A DNA stretch of 64,000 nucleotides from Panagrolaimus kolymaensis (Eukaryota > Nematoda > Chromadorea > Rhabditida > Panagrolaimidae), in NCBI GenBank assembly GCA_028622995.1, contig JAJQJQ010000069.1, positions 372,001-436,000 of the forward strand. Direction: 5' to 3'. Made by a program: the position numbers and the translations under genes. The notes beneath the pieces are model-generated. The model saw nothing but the letters and a program-made list of their open reading frames with translations. It did not search any database and had not been told where the DNA came from. This document shows positions 33,817 through 46,578 of the stretch, piece by piece (the stretch's first letter is position 1; each line of letters starts with the position of its first letter).

Positions 33817-34684
33817 TTTTTGATATCAACTGGATCTAAAAATAGTGGAGGTTAACGCGATTCAAAGATAATATTTCCATTATAAAATTTCACGCGTAAA
33901 AAATAAACAAAAACAAATAAAAGAGATTGAAAAGAATGATCAAAAGGTATCTTGCTTCTTCAAAGAACGTTAGTAGCTGAATGAAAATATCCCAGACGAA
34001 ATGTGGAAAAATGATTTTAGCAAGTAAATGTTTCATGCTTTTTTTACAAACTCGCAATCTTGCTGCTTACATAAAAGCATGAAGGAAATATGTAAAAGAA
34101 AGAATGGTTTTGTAAAATACAAAAAGCTAATAACTCAGGGTTTGGGTAATCGACTTGCAGTCAATTGTTTAGGTCGCAACAACCCCTTCTCGATAGGTGG
34201 CAGTAGTATTTCATTGATCGAAAGGAGCACATTCATCAACAACTCATACTATGAGGTGGTAGAGGTAAAGAGAAAACATTAAATAAAATGTTAAAAAATC
34301 AACCAATAACCAACTAAAAAGAAGCTAATTTTATGTTAGCAACGAAATTTATGTCTCCCCCCATAATTCGTAGGCTTTCGTGTTAAAACAGAGACACATT
34401 TCAAACGTTTTCAAATGAACACGTGAATCAAAAAGGTTTACAAACTTTCGAACACAAATCTTGTAAGCTTATTAGAACTTTACTTCATAGTCTTTATGGT
34501 TGCATCTTTGCCGAGAAATACAAATAAATTAAACCTTTATTTAAATCAATCAAAAAACAATAAAAAAACATACAAAAAAAGAGAAGACAATATTAAACAA
34601 ATACAAATCCCATTACAAATTTAAAAATACTAACAACAAACAAACAAAGATTTACATAAAAAATAAATACAGTAATAAAAATCT
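33817..34684. other. Intergenic between MATH-BTB and cullin-4
   Basis: Upstream flank of the BTB gene and 3' flank of the cullin gene. The plus-strand frame at 34028-34282 has no domain and no splice partners. Nothing else is recognised. Confidence 0.4.
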
Positions 34685-37600
34685 CTAAGCAACATAACGA
34701 TATAATTGTTGATCAGTTTCATTTCGAGCAATATATTCTCGTTCAATAAGTGATTCAATACGTTTTTTGATATCATGATTTCGAGCAGGAAAACGTAAAA
34801 CTTGAAATAATTCATTTATCAAAGCTGTATGATGAAGATTCTTATGTTGTTTCATAATTCGAACAATGTTTGCGTCAATCACATAGAGACGATCTTGTTG
34901 AACTTCTTCTTCAGTTTGTTGTTGTTCTCTTTCAGTTTCCTTCATTTGAACTTGAGATATTCTAATTTTGTATGTTTTGTCTGTAAAGTCGTCGTTGAAT
35001 GAAAACACTTCATCAGGTAAAATTTTTTGTTTTTCAGCTTTAGTTCGTTTGATAATTGGAGTTTTTAATGCAGCAAGAGAAATCACGGTTCGAATGAGCT
35101 CATTGTGTTCTGAAAATGCCATCAATGTTTATTAAACCCACAACAAAAGCTTTCTAACAACATGAAGATAACCTCTAAATCTACAATATCCTTACCAATT
35201 TTAGTAGCATCTTCAATTTCTTTGAATGTGTATTCATCCTTGTGGTTAAAAAGTATAAGAACAATCGCTTGAAACATTGATACTTCAAGTTCTTTCTTGC
35301 CCTAAAAGATAACCATTTAGACTCGAGTTACATAAAAGAACAATAAAACCATACATTTTTAAAAGTTGCATGCATAGTACAACTTGCAAGATTATATTGC
35401 CAAGTGAGTTGTCGTCCTTTATTTTTTGCTAAATAATATTCCTTGAATGCTGTTTGATATTGATCAAGTTCTTGAGGAATATTAACTTCCATAGGATCAT
35501 AATTTGGCCATGAACCCATCGTTAAAACACTAACAGTAAAATCGGATTTAAGATTAACCGAATGAGTATTATCATTGTGCTGAAAGAAATCATCATCATA
35601 AAGTTATCAATAGCAAATAGAAACTTACAGTTTTGAAAGCTTGAAGAGTATCTTTAGACACATCCATATCTCTAAACATTCCTTCAAGTTTGGCAGTGAA
35701 ACCAGCACCACATTCTAAAAATGAAACATACATACTAAGAAAGAGCACCTTTCATCAAAAATACTAACCGCTTCGAAGTTTAGACAGCATAGCCTTTTCA
35801 GCATCAACGGAAGCACTTTTACCACAAAGTAATCTTTTAGCCAAATCACGTTTATAAAAGGCTTCAAATACATCCTTTCCTTGAATAAATCGGAATAAAA
35901 TAATAACTTTATCCATTAAACGGTCGAAGTCAACATCAGAGAAGCTTTTGTTTGCAGCGCGCATTTTGCTATCCATGTATTTAGCTAAAAAAAATCAAAC
36001 ATTGGCTTTTAATGGAAGCGAAGTAAAGGTTTACCAATAAGTTCAGCAGGTTTGTTTGGTCGTGTATTGATGAAGTAACTAAAGGCATCCTTTTCAGCTT
36101 GAATGAATTTATCATGACGATCGAAGCATTTGGTAATGAGAACATCAAGTTTTTGTTTGAGTTGAAGTAAATCTTCCACCAGCGTTTTATCTTGTTTTTC
36201 ATCCAGAACGCGAGCTTTTCCTACTTTCTGAAAGAGCAATGCGTGTAAAAAAGAAAGTGAAAGTTAAAATAACAAGAAAATGATAACAGCTAGCTACTGT
36301 AAGCTATTGATCATCATGATCCATTCTTACAACTACTCTTACTTTAACATAATTTGCAAAAGCATTCTTCAAACTATTATGACCATCTTTACAATCACGT
36401 AAAAGATCATAAAATGACTTCAAATTTTCAACATTGTTTCCTTCAAAAAGTGAATCAGCGCCTTTTATAATCATTTGATCACATAAATCATCGACGATAC
36501 AAGAATGAACAGTACGATAAAGCTTCTGTTTAGATGAAGCATTAAGATATTTTTCAATTCGATTAGCTTCTTCAGCAATTCTTTCATTACAATATCCAAT
36601 GTAACTTGGAAGATCAGCTTCTTCAAATTTGATCGTTGCTTCGTTCTTGTAAAATTCAGCGGTGGCAGCAATGAACTTTGGTTCAAAAATTGAATCATAA
36701 TGTCGAAGGTTGCTGAACATGATGGCAAGAGATTTAACTTTAGGAAAATCGATTTGCTTCGTTGCTCTTTCCACGTTGATAAGACCGATAAGTTTGTCAG
36801 CAACTTTATCAAGAAGAGAATATTTGTTTTCAAAGAGCTTTATCAAGCAGCTTATTCCCATAGGCCAAATGGGACGGCTTCCACGTTGTCCAACTCTTCC
36901 ATTGAGATACATGTAAAGATACGATAAAATGTCCTAAAAATCAAATAATATAAGTAAACCATAAAACTAGGAAAACTCACTAATTTCTTCTTAAAATCAG
37001 TCCAATTGCTATAAACACGGTCGATTAAATCTTCTTCATATTCTCCATCAACTGTTGAAGCAAATATTTCAGGAATGTATTGGTCCAAAACACCGCGAAG
37101 TCTCGTCGTCAATACTTCACTTTGACCATTATGAACTATTTCAGCTACAGCAAAGGTTAAAAATCTTATTTCTTCTTGACCAACATCAGGATTGAGTAGT
37201 TTTCCAGTGCATAAAATTGAAATTGTATTTTCGCGAATTCTTTCCCAGTTATCATCAAAGAAATCTTGATCATCGTCACCTATTCCATCTGAAAAACAAG
37301 GTATAAGAAAGTCAGAATGATAACAAAATAAGATTTACCAATAACTTGATATTCAACTTTCTGTTCATCGGTAACTTCATCATCGTCGCCATAAAATGAT
37401 TTCTGAGCAATGTAGCGTTGATGTTGAACCTTGTATTCGCTTTCAAGGGCTTCAGCTTTGATCTGAAGCAAGGATGGATAAAAATATGTTTAACAAAGTT
37501 AATTAACGGTGTAATTCTTTTAGCATGTAAAATCCTGACATCAAAATCCGACGAGTCCAAAAGAAATAATAAGACAAAAACAAACATACCGTTGGTTCAA

Positions 37601-37721
37601 GTTCCTCATTTCCACCAATTTGATCATCAGCATCCATGGGTTCATCGCCTCGTTGAATAAAGCTTATAACTTCATCATCATCTGAATCAGTTAAATTTAA
37701 CATAGGAATATCCACTTCCAT
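34685..37721 (-). CDS. cul-4: Cullin-4
   Basis: Ten exons (37590-37721, 37339-37462, 36981-37288, 36343-36933, 36035-36227, 35769-35984, 35629-35714, 35355-35579, 35196-35301, 34685-35109) join in phase to 801 residues; cullin-4 proteins are usually 750-910. The cullin-homology region is strongly CUL4-like: [18 protein letters not shown] then [16 protein letters not shown], and QMKETEREQ. The C-terminal winged helix has IVRIMK with the neddylation lysine (about Lys747), and the protein ends YRYVA. CUL4 is the scaffold of DDB1-based ubiquitin ligases acting in replication licensing, DNA repair and chromatin control. The first ~90 residues are acidic and poorly conserved. The gene is head-to-head with NDUFA9, about 290 bases apart. 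Confidence 0.93.
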
Positions 37722-38014
37722 GGTTGATTGCTTCGACGCTTTGTTGAAAGTTTATCTTTTCTTTTTTTCAATCTTTTCAAAAAGCCTCAAACAAACAAAC
37801 AAAAGTTTTTCAAATGAAAAAAAATTTTTATTTGAGAAAACCCGTAGAAAAATTTTCTTTTCGAGAGTCCTTGACTTTGACAATCGTCGTTTGCTTTTTT
37901 TTCTTGGATGTTTATCAATCAAAAAAAAATTTTTTGTTCGTGATTTTTTGAACTTTATTAACGCTAAATTGCTTTATTACTTTATTACTTTTTGTTAATT
38001 TATAATTTTTAAGG
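37722..38014. promoter_or_regulatory. Probable bidirectional promoter of cullin-4 and NDUFA9
   Basis: Only 293 bases separate the two divergent start codons, so both promoters must lie here. The sequence is T-rich with no TATA-like or other motif I can assign. Confidence 0.5.
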
Positions 38015-39548
38015 ATGTTGTCCTCCCTTGGTCGAACCTCCATCCTCACCCGCACAACAACAACAACAAAAACATTGTTGCCATCAAAATTTGGTGGAAT
38101 TATTGTTTCATATTCAAATTCATCTTCCTCTGTTACATCGTTTGATCAACAAGAAGATTCAATAGATAAAATTCCTAAACCTCGCATTACTTCACATTTA
38201 TCTCAGCTTCGTAAAGGAACTGGAGGACGTGCATCATTTTCGGGAAATGTAGTAACAATTTTTGGTGCAACAGGATTTTTGGGTTTACCTGTTACTAATC
38301 GATTAGCTAAACATGGATCACAATTAATTATTCCATATCGAAGTGATCCATATTATGTACGAGAAAATAAAATTCTTGGAGAATTAGGACAAATTTTATT
38401 TTTTCCTTATGAATTAAAGGATGATGATAGCATTCGTAAAGCTATGAAATATAGCAATGTGGTTGTTAATCTTGTTGGAACTTATCAGCCAACTAAGTGA
38501 GTTCGTTCGTTCACCGTTAACTTGCATCGCTTTTTTTCTATGGTTTTTTATATCTCCAAATTTTTTTTTTTAGAAATTATAGCTACTATGATACCCATGA
38601 ACATGGAGCTCGACGAATTGCAAGAATTGCACGAGAAATGGGAGTTGAACGTATGATTCATGTTAGCGCCCTTAATGCTACACCCGATCCCAAACCTACG
38701 ATGCTTAAAGAAGGATCACATTTTCTTCGAAGTAAAGCACATGGAGAAGAAGCGGTTAGACAAGAATTTCCTAATGCAACCATTATTCGCCCTGCAATTA
38801 TGTATGGACAAAATGATCGATTCATTTTTGTTTATTGTACCCGTTATCGTAAAACTCCACTTGATCTTGTTTGGCTTTATAAAAAGGGTGAACAAACATA
38901 TAAAATGCCTGTTTATGTTAGTCTTTGTTGCTATCATAGATTGATTATTTGATTTTATTTTTTTAGGTTAACGATGTAGCTAATGCCATCTCTAAAGCAG
39001 TTTATGATCCAACAACCGATGGAAAAACTTATGAATTAACTGGGCCACATTGTTACAAATTATCTGAATTAATGGATTTCATGTACAAGCGTGCACGATG
39101 TATTCCAATGTTTAATTTTAGTTATCGCCGTCATAGCATGTATGATCCATATTGGCGTACATTAGTATGGGCAACAGATAAATGGGGTAAATTTTTCAAA
39201 GTTAAAGTTCCATTAAATTGGGAATGGATTGAATATGTTGTAAGTTTTTACGCTCCTCTAACATCTTTGATATTGGTGTTTTCATAATTTTTTTTAAAGG
39301 AATGCACCAATGATGTTATATCAAATTTACCTGGGTTTTCTGATCTTGGAATTAATCGCCTTGCTGAATTTGAATATATTGGTGGTCAATGGGCTGATAA
39401 ATGCACCTTTTATGGTTATTTTGATGAAGAATTAGGTGATTGCCCAACCGTTTCCCTTCCACTTCGTTCTCCACCAATTATTAAAGGTCGAGCTGATCCT
39501 AGAATTGCTGATTCTAAACGTGGATTTGGCTTTGATGTATTAAATTAG
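38015..39548 (+). CDS. NDUFA9: NADH dehydrogenase (complex I) 39-kDa subunit, mitochondrial
   Basis: Four exons (38015-38496, 38574-38916, 38967-39239, 39300-39548) join in phase to 448 residues. The N-terminus is rich in Arg, Thr and Ser without acidic residues, as in a mitochondrial presequence. It is followed by [19 protein letters not shown] and the Rossmann fold signature [22 protein letters not shown], then [17 protein letters not shown]. This is the atypical short-chain-dehydrogenase-like NDUFA9 subunit, which binds NADPH and is needed for assembly or stability of the complex I matrix arm. Human NDUFA9 has 377 residues, so this protein is longer, mainly at the N-terminus and C-terminal tail. 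AATAAA follows at 39571-39576. Confidence 0.92.
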
Positions 39549-39570
39549 GAAAATTTATAAAAACAAAAAC

Positions 39571-39576
39571 AATAAA
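39571..39576 (+). terminator. Polyadenylation signal AATAAA
   Basis: Hexamer 23 bases after the NDUFA9 stop codon, ahead of a 300-base convergent spacer (39549-39861) in which nothing else is seen. Confidence 0.5.
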
Positions 39577-39861
39577 AGTTTTTGAGATAATTACTTCTTT
39601 TTTTGATTCAATAGTAAAAAAAATGTTTTGATGGAAATTTTTAGGAACGTTGAAACACAATCGATTATTGTATTTTTTTTATTTTTGAAATATTTTGTAT
39701 TATAAAGGTTTTAAAAAAATTGTTTGGAGAAAATTACAAAAGAAGCTCAAGCAATACTGTAGCACATGGAAAAAACAAAATTAAAAAAGTGCTAAATATT
39801 AAAAATTTATTTTACCATTTCATTACATAATTACACAATCAAAAAATTAGACAATAAAAGT

Positions 39862-41828
39862 TTATAAGATAATTTTGAATGTTGGTTTGTCGATTTGCGG
39901 CTTCCAAGTATCAAGTTTTGCTTTCATTTGAGCTTTGAATTCTTCGACATCCATTTGTTCAATCAAGCGACTTAAATCAATTTTTACCATAGCTTTGGGA
40001 GCAAGAGAAGTCTAAAAATAAGTTACAATTATTGATAATAAAGTTTTAAAAAAGATAAATCTTACTTTAAGAACATCAAATAACGGATCAGCTTGAATTG
40101 GATCATCGAGTAAAATAATTTCAAGATATTTGATTTTGTTGCTTTGAGAAAGTAAGACAGGTTTATTTGGATAACAAGGATGAATTCCACGAACTTTTGC
40201 ACTAAAATTTGCAAATATAGTCGAAACAAAATATTAAAAAAAAACCAACCAGAAAATTTCAACATTTGGAAGATGAATCAAAAATTCAATGAGAGAAATA
40301 TCTTTAGAATAATCATTATTTTTAAAACGACCATCAATTGAATTCCAATCTTTAAATTTCCCAGATTTTGTTAAATTTATTAAATGATCTTTTGTATAAG
40401 TAAAAACGCCAGTCGAAATTTTAATCGCATCCACTCGATCTTGAAGGTATAAACCACCTGTCCCAACGCTATCAATTGAATTTGTAATCCATAAAAGAAT
40501 TTGACCCATTACTTGTCTATTTTCAAACATGATTTTGCTATTATCAACCATTAGAGTAATCTTATTATCAGCTGCAACATGAACATCATCAACAATCAAG
40601 TAAGGATTTTTCTGGCAGAAAAACTTGCAAGTACGTTCAAGCTTCTTCCATGTTTCAGCATCAGCATTTTTTCGAATATAGCACATATGTGGATACGGAA
40701 AAGCAGTGTACTGTCGTTCCATATTGTCTTCATTAAATGTAATGTTCTCATACTTCTTTGGTACAACAGACGGTTTCATAAATGGAAGAGCGGAATCACC
40801 TTGAATAATTTTGATAATTGATGCAATGGAAGCCATCCATGAAAGAACATGTTGAACCTTTGTTTTCTTTTTGGCCATAAAAGCGTCATACCGAATTGTA
40901 GACATTCTATCATCATATTCAATAACCATTTGACTGTAGAGTTTTTGAAAGGTATCAGTTTGATATTCGGAATCAACATAAAATTTGGCTTCAGGATCAA
41001 CATGCTTCTGAAACATTAAATTACACGAAGTAAAAAACCTTGAAAAAATTTACCATGACAAACTTGAAAAACAAATTAGCATCCAAAGGACCATCGACGC
41101 AATTCAGGATTAATTCAATGACCTTGTTTTTCCATGGAATTTCAAGTAGCTTTTTCATTGTATCAGAGGTGATGCGGCAATCAAACATCCTAAAAACATA
41201 ACAGAAAATAAAAATATCAGATAAAACATAAAAATGATTACCGAATAACCATAGCATTTGGTACCATAGCTAATACATCTTCCAATTGAACAAAATCTTT
41301 AATAGAAAATACATGTCCCAATGGAACAAAAGATTTATCTAAACCAGAAATAATTGAAGATGATGACAAGTTCAAATATTCAACGTTTCGAGATTTAGTT
41401 AATAGTTTGTAATCAACGAATGACAAAATCATATTATAGATTGAAATTTCTTTAGCATCACTTCTAATAATCTTATTAAAAAGTTGAACATCGATGTTAT
41501 TACCATGAATATCAAGATTATGCCGAGGAGATACATTCACTTTCTTTTTTACCCAAATGTTGTTACTTTTTTCAAGGAAATTTTGAAGTTGATCATCGTC
41601 GATAAAATCAATGCATCCTTCATAAGCTTCATTTTCCATTCGTTTCTTGATTTCCAAACTATCAATGATGAGATAAGGAGCTTCTTTGTAAAAATATTTA
41701 CAGCATCGATCCAGCTTTTGTTTGATTTCAGCATCAGCTTCTTGATTGACGTAGTTGATGAGCTTCAAAGGAAAAGGAAATTCTTGTTCAGCACAATTTG
41801 ACAAATTGAAAGACAGCTTTTCAACCAT
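39862..41828 (-). CDS. F-box-like two-module protein, paralogue 1
   Basis: Five exons (41242-41828, 41054-41189, 40250-41007, 40066-40201, 39862-40011) join in phase to 588 residues. The protein contains two copies of a module that begins with an F-box-like segment: FPFPLKLINYVNQEADAE with CCKYFYKEAPYLIID, and FPYPHMCYIRKNADAET with TCKFFCQKNPYLIVDD. Each continues with a poorly conserved repeat and ends in an exon of exactly 136 nt. A last exon of 150 nt is shared with the neighbour. F-box-like proteins of nematodes usually present substrates to SCF ligases; whether this motif still binds Skp1 is unknown. Start chosen at the ATG shared with the paralogue (MVEKL). No membrane segment seen. 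Confidence 0.75.
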
Positions 41829-42148
41829 TTTCAGCGACAAACTTGTGCAAAGAATGAAGTTATTCGAAACTCCTTACATCCTTTTTGTTTTAGGAATAAA
41901 AAAATGAATGAAGTAGCAAAATTTGCATATTTTAAAATGCATCTAGCAACGAAACTATAAAAAAGCAAAGGCTAAAGCTTTTGCTCAAATCAATAATCAA
42001 AAACAAAATGTTTAATTCATAACCAATAGTGCACTAACTTTTCGACAAGTAAAAGTTCCAAAGTGTTACAACTCAAACTTTATTATAAAATTTTTACAGT
42101 ACACAATCAAAAAATAAGAAAACACAATAATAAAACTTTATGAAACAA

Positions 42149-44083
42149 TTAAAAGATAATTTTAAACGTAGGCTTTTCAATTTGTGGCTTCCAAGTATCC
42201 AACAAAGATTTCATTTGAGCTTTGAATTCAGCAACATTCATTCCTTCAATCCATTCACGAAAATCAAGTAGAACATTAGCTTTAGGAGCAAGAGATTTCT
42301 AAAAAAGTAAGCATAAAAACAAATTACATCAACAATAGTCTAAATTAACTAACCTTTAAGCAATCAAAAAGTTGAGGAGCAAGAATTATGTCTTTAAGAA
42401 ATCGAAGTGATAATAGTTTGATATTATTGCGTTGAGGAAAAATAATAGGTTGAAGTGATTTTTGAGGATTTATTCCACGTATTTGAGCACTAAAATCCAA
42501 ACTTATTAAAACCCATAAAATAAACAAGAAACCAAAACATACCAAACAATTTGAGCATTTGGGAGCTCAGACAATAATTCATGGAGAGAGATAACTTTAT
42601 CACTATCATTTTTGATGAGACTGTGAAGAGAATTCCATTTTATAACTAATCTTGATTTGGTAAAAAATATGAAAGACCTCTTAGAAAGAATAGCAAGATT
42701 AATCGAAATTTCTTTTGCATAAATTCGATTATTTACAGAAAGACTAAAGGTTGCACCTGCGGTGATATCAATTGAATTTGTAATCCAAAAAGGTTTGTCG
42801 ATTTTGTCAATTTCATTTCCATTTTCGAACACTAGCATCTTATTATCAACCATTAGAGAAATCTTATTATCAGCAGTAATACGAAGATCATCAACCATCA
42901 AGTAAGGATTCTTTTGGTAGAAAAACTTGCAAGTTTGTTCAAGCTTCTTCCATGCTTCAGCATCAGCATTTTCACGGATGTAACACATGTGTGGATACGG
43001 AAAAGCGGTGTATTGTCGTTCGACGTTTTCATCATTGTAAGTAACATTCGCAAGTTGTTTTGGAGCCGATGGTACTTTAAATGGAACAGAATCGCCTTGA
43101 ATAATTTCAATAATTGATGCCATGGAAGCCATCCAAGATAGAAGATGTTGAATTCTTGTTGGTTTTTTCACAATAGGAGCGACATTTCCAAACGTTGGCA
43201 TCTTTTCACCTGATTCGATAACCATTCGATTGTAGAGTTTTTGAAACGTATCAGTTTCTTCTTTGAAATGAACATGGATTGAACCCTTTGCATCAATATG
43301 CTTCTAAATGAAAAGAAATTTTAAGGATTTAGAGTATTTCAAACGTTTACCTTTACAAACATGAAGAATAAATCAGCACAAATTGGACCATTGATGTTAT
43401 TGAGACTGAACTCAGTAATCTTGTTTTTCCATGGAATTTCTAGCACATCTGTCATTGTATCAGGAGTAATATGACAATCTCCCATTCTAAAAATAATAAG
43501 AAAAAGTAAAAATATTAGTTAAAAAGTTTCAAAATTTTTACCGAATAATTCGAGCATTAGGAACCATTGCTAAAACAACTTCCAATGGAATAAAAGAATG
43601 ATCAGCTTCAGAAACAATAATAGAAGATGTTGACAGGTCCAAACAATCAACTTTTCCAGATTTTGTTAACACTTCAAGTTCCTTCAATGGCATATAAGCA
43701 TTAAAAAGCGAAATTTCTTTAGAATCGCATCGAATAATATTTTCAGTGAATTTTCCATCAAGGTTGTGACGAAGAAATAAATCCATTTTTGTTGTGAGCC
43801 AGATTCTAGTAGTTTTATCCATAAATTCTTGAAGTTCATTGTCGTCGATAAAGTCGATGCATCCACCATAAGTTTCATTTTCTATTCGTTGCTTTGCTTG
43901 ATTGGTTTCCAAAGTATCAATGATGAGATAAGGAGCTTCAGCGTAAAAATGCTTACAGCTACGATCCAGCTTTTGTTTTACTTCAGCATCAGCTTCTTGA
44001 TTGACGTAGTTGATGAGCTTCAAAGGAAACGGGAAATCTTGATGTTGGAAATTTGAAAGATTGAACACAAGTTTTTCAACCAT
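42149..44083 (-). CDS. F-box-like two-module protein, paralogue 2
   Basis: Five exons (43542-44083, 43351-43486, 42543-43303, 42354-42489, 42149-42298) join in phase to 574 residues. Exons 2, 4 and 5 have the same lengths as in paralogue 1 (136, 136, 150 nt), with the same introns and the same MVEKL start. Both F-box-like segments are present (FPFPLKLINYVNQEADAE and FPYPHMCYIRENADAEA), and the tail keeps KPQIEKPTFKII. The pair arose by tandem duplication; the flanking non-coding sequences are also similar. Substrate or partner unknown. Confidence 0.75.
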
Positions 44084-44435
44084 TTTCAGCGACAAAGTTT
44101 TTAAAAAATAACTCGATTTGAAAAACTTTGTTATAAAAAAATTTTCCAACGCCTTTTTTTCAAGGGTGTTTCAAAATTTTGGGATTGATTTATCGTTGTA
44201 GGATTTTTTTATTTTTCAAAATAATGAAAACAAAAACTTGTAAATTTTCTGAAATCTTACAAAATGGTTTTTTTTTCTAACAATCCAAATCCCAAAAACT
44301 AAAGTTTAATAATACTTTTAAATATTTTTTTACATTTATTAAACTACGAACATTCAAAAACAGAACACAAACAATACATAAAATATAAATAAGGAGACAA
44401 TAAAAAATTTATGTAATGATTTTAAGAGTTGGTCT

Positions 44436-45180
44436 TTATATTTGTGTTTTCCAAGAATCCAATAAAACCTTGAATTCTCCAATATTCATTTCTTCAACAA
44501 TTTGAGTGAAATCTAGTTTAACGATAGCTTTAGGAGCAAGTGATACCTAAAAAGGAAAGTACACACATATTTAATGGATAAAAACTAAAACCTTTCTTTT
44601 AAAAACTTCATACATTTGAATAGCTTGAATTGGTTCATTATAAAATTGAAGATGAAGATGCTTTATTTTGTTGCTTTATGAATTGAGAAATGGGAGAATT
44701 CGATAACAAAGTTGGATTTCAGCAAAAAAGTTATGTTGCTAAAATTAATAAGTAATCTTTTTTTTTCTCGCAAATTTGTCTAGCTTTATAATGATTTGAA
44801 CCTTCTCTAACATTTTGTAAAACTTCATCACCATAATGATAAACATTTTGGGCAAAATAATCCTTTTCAGATTTGGGATCCAATAATTGCAAGACTTGAG
44901 CATTTAGCTAGCGCATCGACTTTTTCATTAAAAGAAGCAACTATAGCTCGTTTCATGACGACATCATCAGGAGGATCAAAATTATTTCCAATATCACTGA
45001 AAATTTCTTCAACAATAATGGCGCCATTGCTGCTGATACATTCTTTAGGTACATACATATTTCGATATTATTTGGGTCTTTATTGTAAACACACCATCCA
45101 ATATTTTTATCAACATATCTTTGAAAGCCTTTTGGTCATCATTAGTAATTCTAAAGTTTTCATTGAATGGTAACCACCGG
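44436..45180 (-). pseudogene. Decayed third F-box-like copy
   Basis: The last exon is recognisable (44436-44546: SLAPKAIVKLDFTQIVEEM) but lacks four residues of the KAQMK region and ends early at WKTQI. The exon-4 equivalent (about 44598-44750) keeps SNKIKHLHLQFYNEPIQA but has an in-frame TAA. The exon-3 equivalent is frame-shifted in several pieces (DPKSEKDYFAQNVYHYGD; a 63-codon frame at 44867-45058). No first-exon module is found. This is an inactivated, 5'-truncated paralogue. Confidence 0.65.
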
Positions 45181-45290
45181 ATTCAAATTAACCCAAACCG
45201 AACTAATTATAATTTTTTTTAAAGAAAAAACAAGTTCAAGATCATAATCGAAGAATAAAAATTATTTGCATTCACTAAAAAATTAATTTT

Positions 45291-46578
45291 ATGCTAATTT
45301 TCCCATTTCTTTTATCTTTCTCTTTTTATTTTTTTCATCATTCGCTTCATTTCGCTCAAATTTCATTTCATCAATTGGCTGTTCAAATGGATTTAATGCT
45401 ATTTTTGCTTTTTTGTTTCATTGGATGTTTAATTTTGTATGTTATTATTAGAATTCTCATCAAGCTGTTACGTTGTCATAAATCAAGTCGCTCAACATTG
45501 GAATGTCCTTTCGCAGTCAAATGGGAAATAAATGAAGAGAAAGTGATTGAATTGGAAGAATCAGAAAATGGATATTTGAAAACAGAATGGTTCAATGCTT
45601 CTAATATTCCTGGTGTCAAATATTTTCTTGTAATTTTTCCTAATGGACTTAAAGAAGATCGTCGTGGACAAGTATTAATTTTTTTTCAAGTTAGCATTGG
45701 AAAAGAAGCAAAAGTTAAAGGTGAATATCAAATTTCTATTGAATCTGCTGGATATAATCTTAAAGTCATTCGTGATTGTACAAATTCAATAGGATGTGCA
45801 AATAAATGTTGCACCACAAGTGAATTATTGAGTGATCCCAAGTTTATTGTTAATGGAAAACTCTCAATCAAATGTGAAGGAACTTTAAGTGTTGAAAGAC
45901 CTTGTGAACCAGCCAAAAAAAAGCAAATGAAAAATGGCAAAAAGAAAGCTTTTTCGGTAATTTATGGAATGAGGATGCTAAAGATTTTACTATTGTTGTC
46001 AACGGAAAAACCATTCAAGTAGGTTTATTTTCCTTTTTTTCAGCAAGCTAAGAGTCAAATATTGTATTTATTTTCAGATCCATAAAAATGTCCTCGCTGC
46101 CCGTTCACCCGTATTTGAAGCAATGTTCAACGCCAAAATGAAAGAATCAATCGAGAATCAAATGGAAATCATCGATTTTGACTATGAAACCGTCGAAGCT
46201 GCCATTCAACTTATGTATGACCGTAAAATTTCAACTTTGAAAATGAAAGAAAAAATGGCTCTTCTTCAATTTTTTGACAAATATGCTATCCTTGATCTCA
46301 AAGTAAGTTGCTTTTTATATGTTCTTATTACATTCAGACTTTGTTGTTTTTAGGATTCAATCGAAGATTCATTGGCTGAAGACATTTCCTTAACTTCTGT
46401 TTGTGAAATCGCAACATTCTCACTTCTTATAAGCTCAATCAATCTTCAAGATCGTTGTCACGATTTCATGGTTGCTTCAATTAGAATGAACCGAACTATT
46501 GCAGATTTTAAACTTCTTGATAAAGATTTTGCTCTCAAAGTCCTTAAAGATCAATTCCATCATGTTATTAAAGCTTAA
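45291..46578 (+). pseudogene. Membrane-anchored MATH-BTB gene with a one-base frameshift
   Basis: Three exons (45291-46018, 46078-46302, 46354-46578). Exon 1 encodes a strongly hydrophobic N-terminal segment (most likely from the ATG at 45387), a basic stop (RILIKLLRCHK) and then a MATH domain (ECPFAVKWEINEE, IPGVKYFLVIFPNG). Exons 2-3 encode the BTB core (IHKNVLAARSPVFEAMF, FFDKYAILDLK) and C-terminus. The frame breaks in a run of eight A at 45914-45921: before it the protein reads normally, after it the conserved NEDAKDFTIVVNGKTIQ lies in another frame. One extra A would make all three exons continuous (729+225+225 nt). The break may be a real mutation, a polymorphism or an assembly error, so the gene may be functional. 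Confidence 0.7.

Noticed and set aside
34130..34205. Possible tRNA-like stretch
   Set aside because: No clear A and B box pair or cloverleaf; the GGTTCGANNCC motif is missing.
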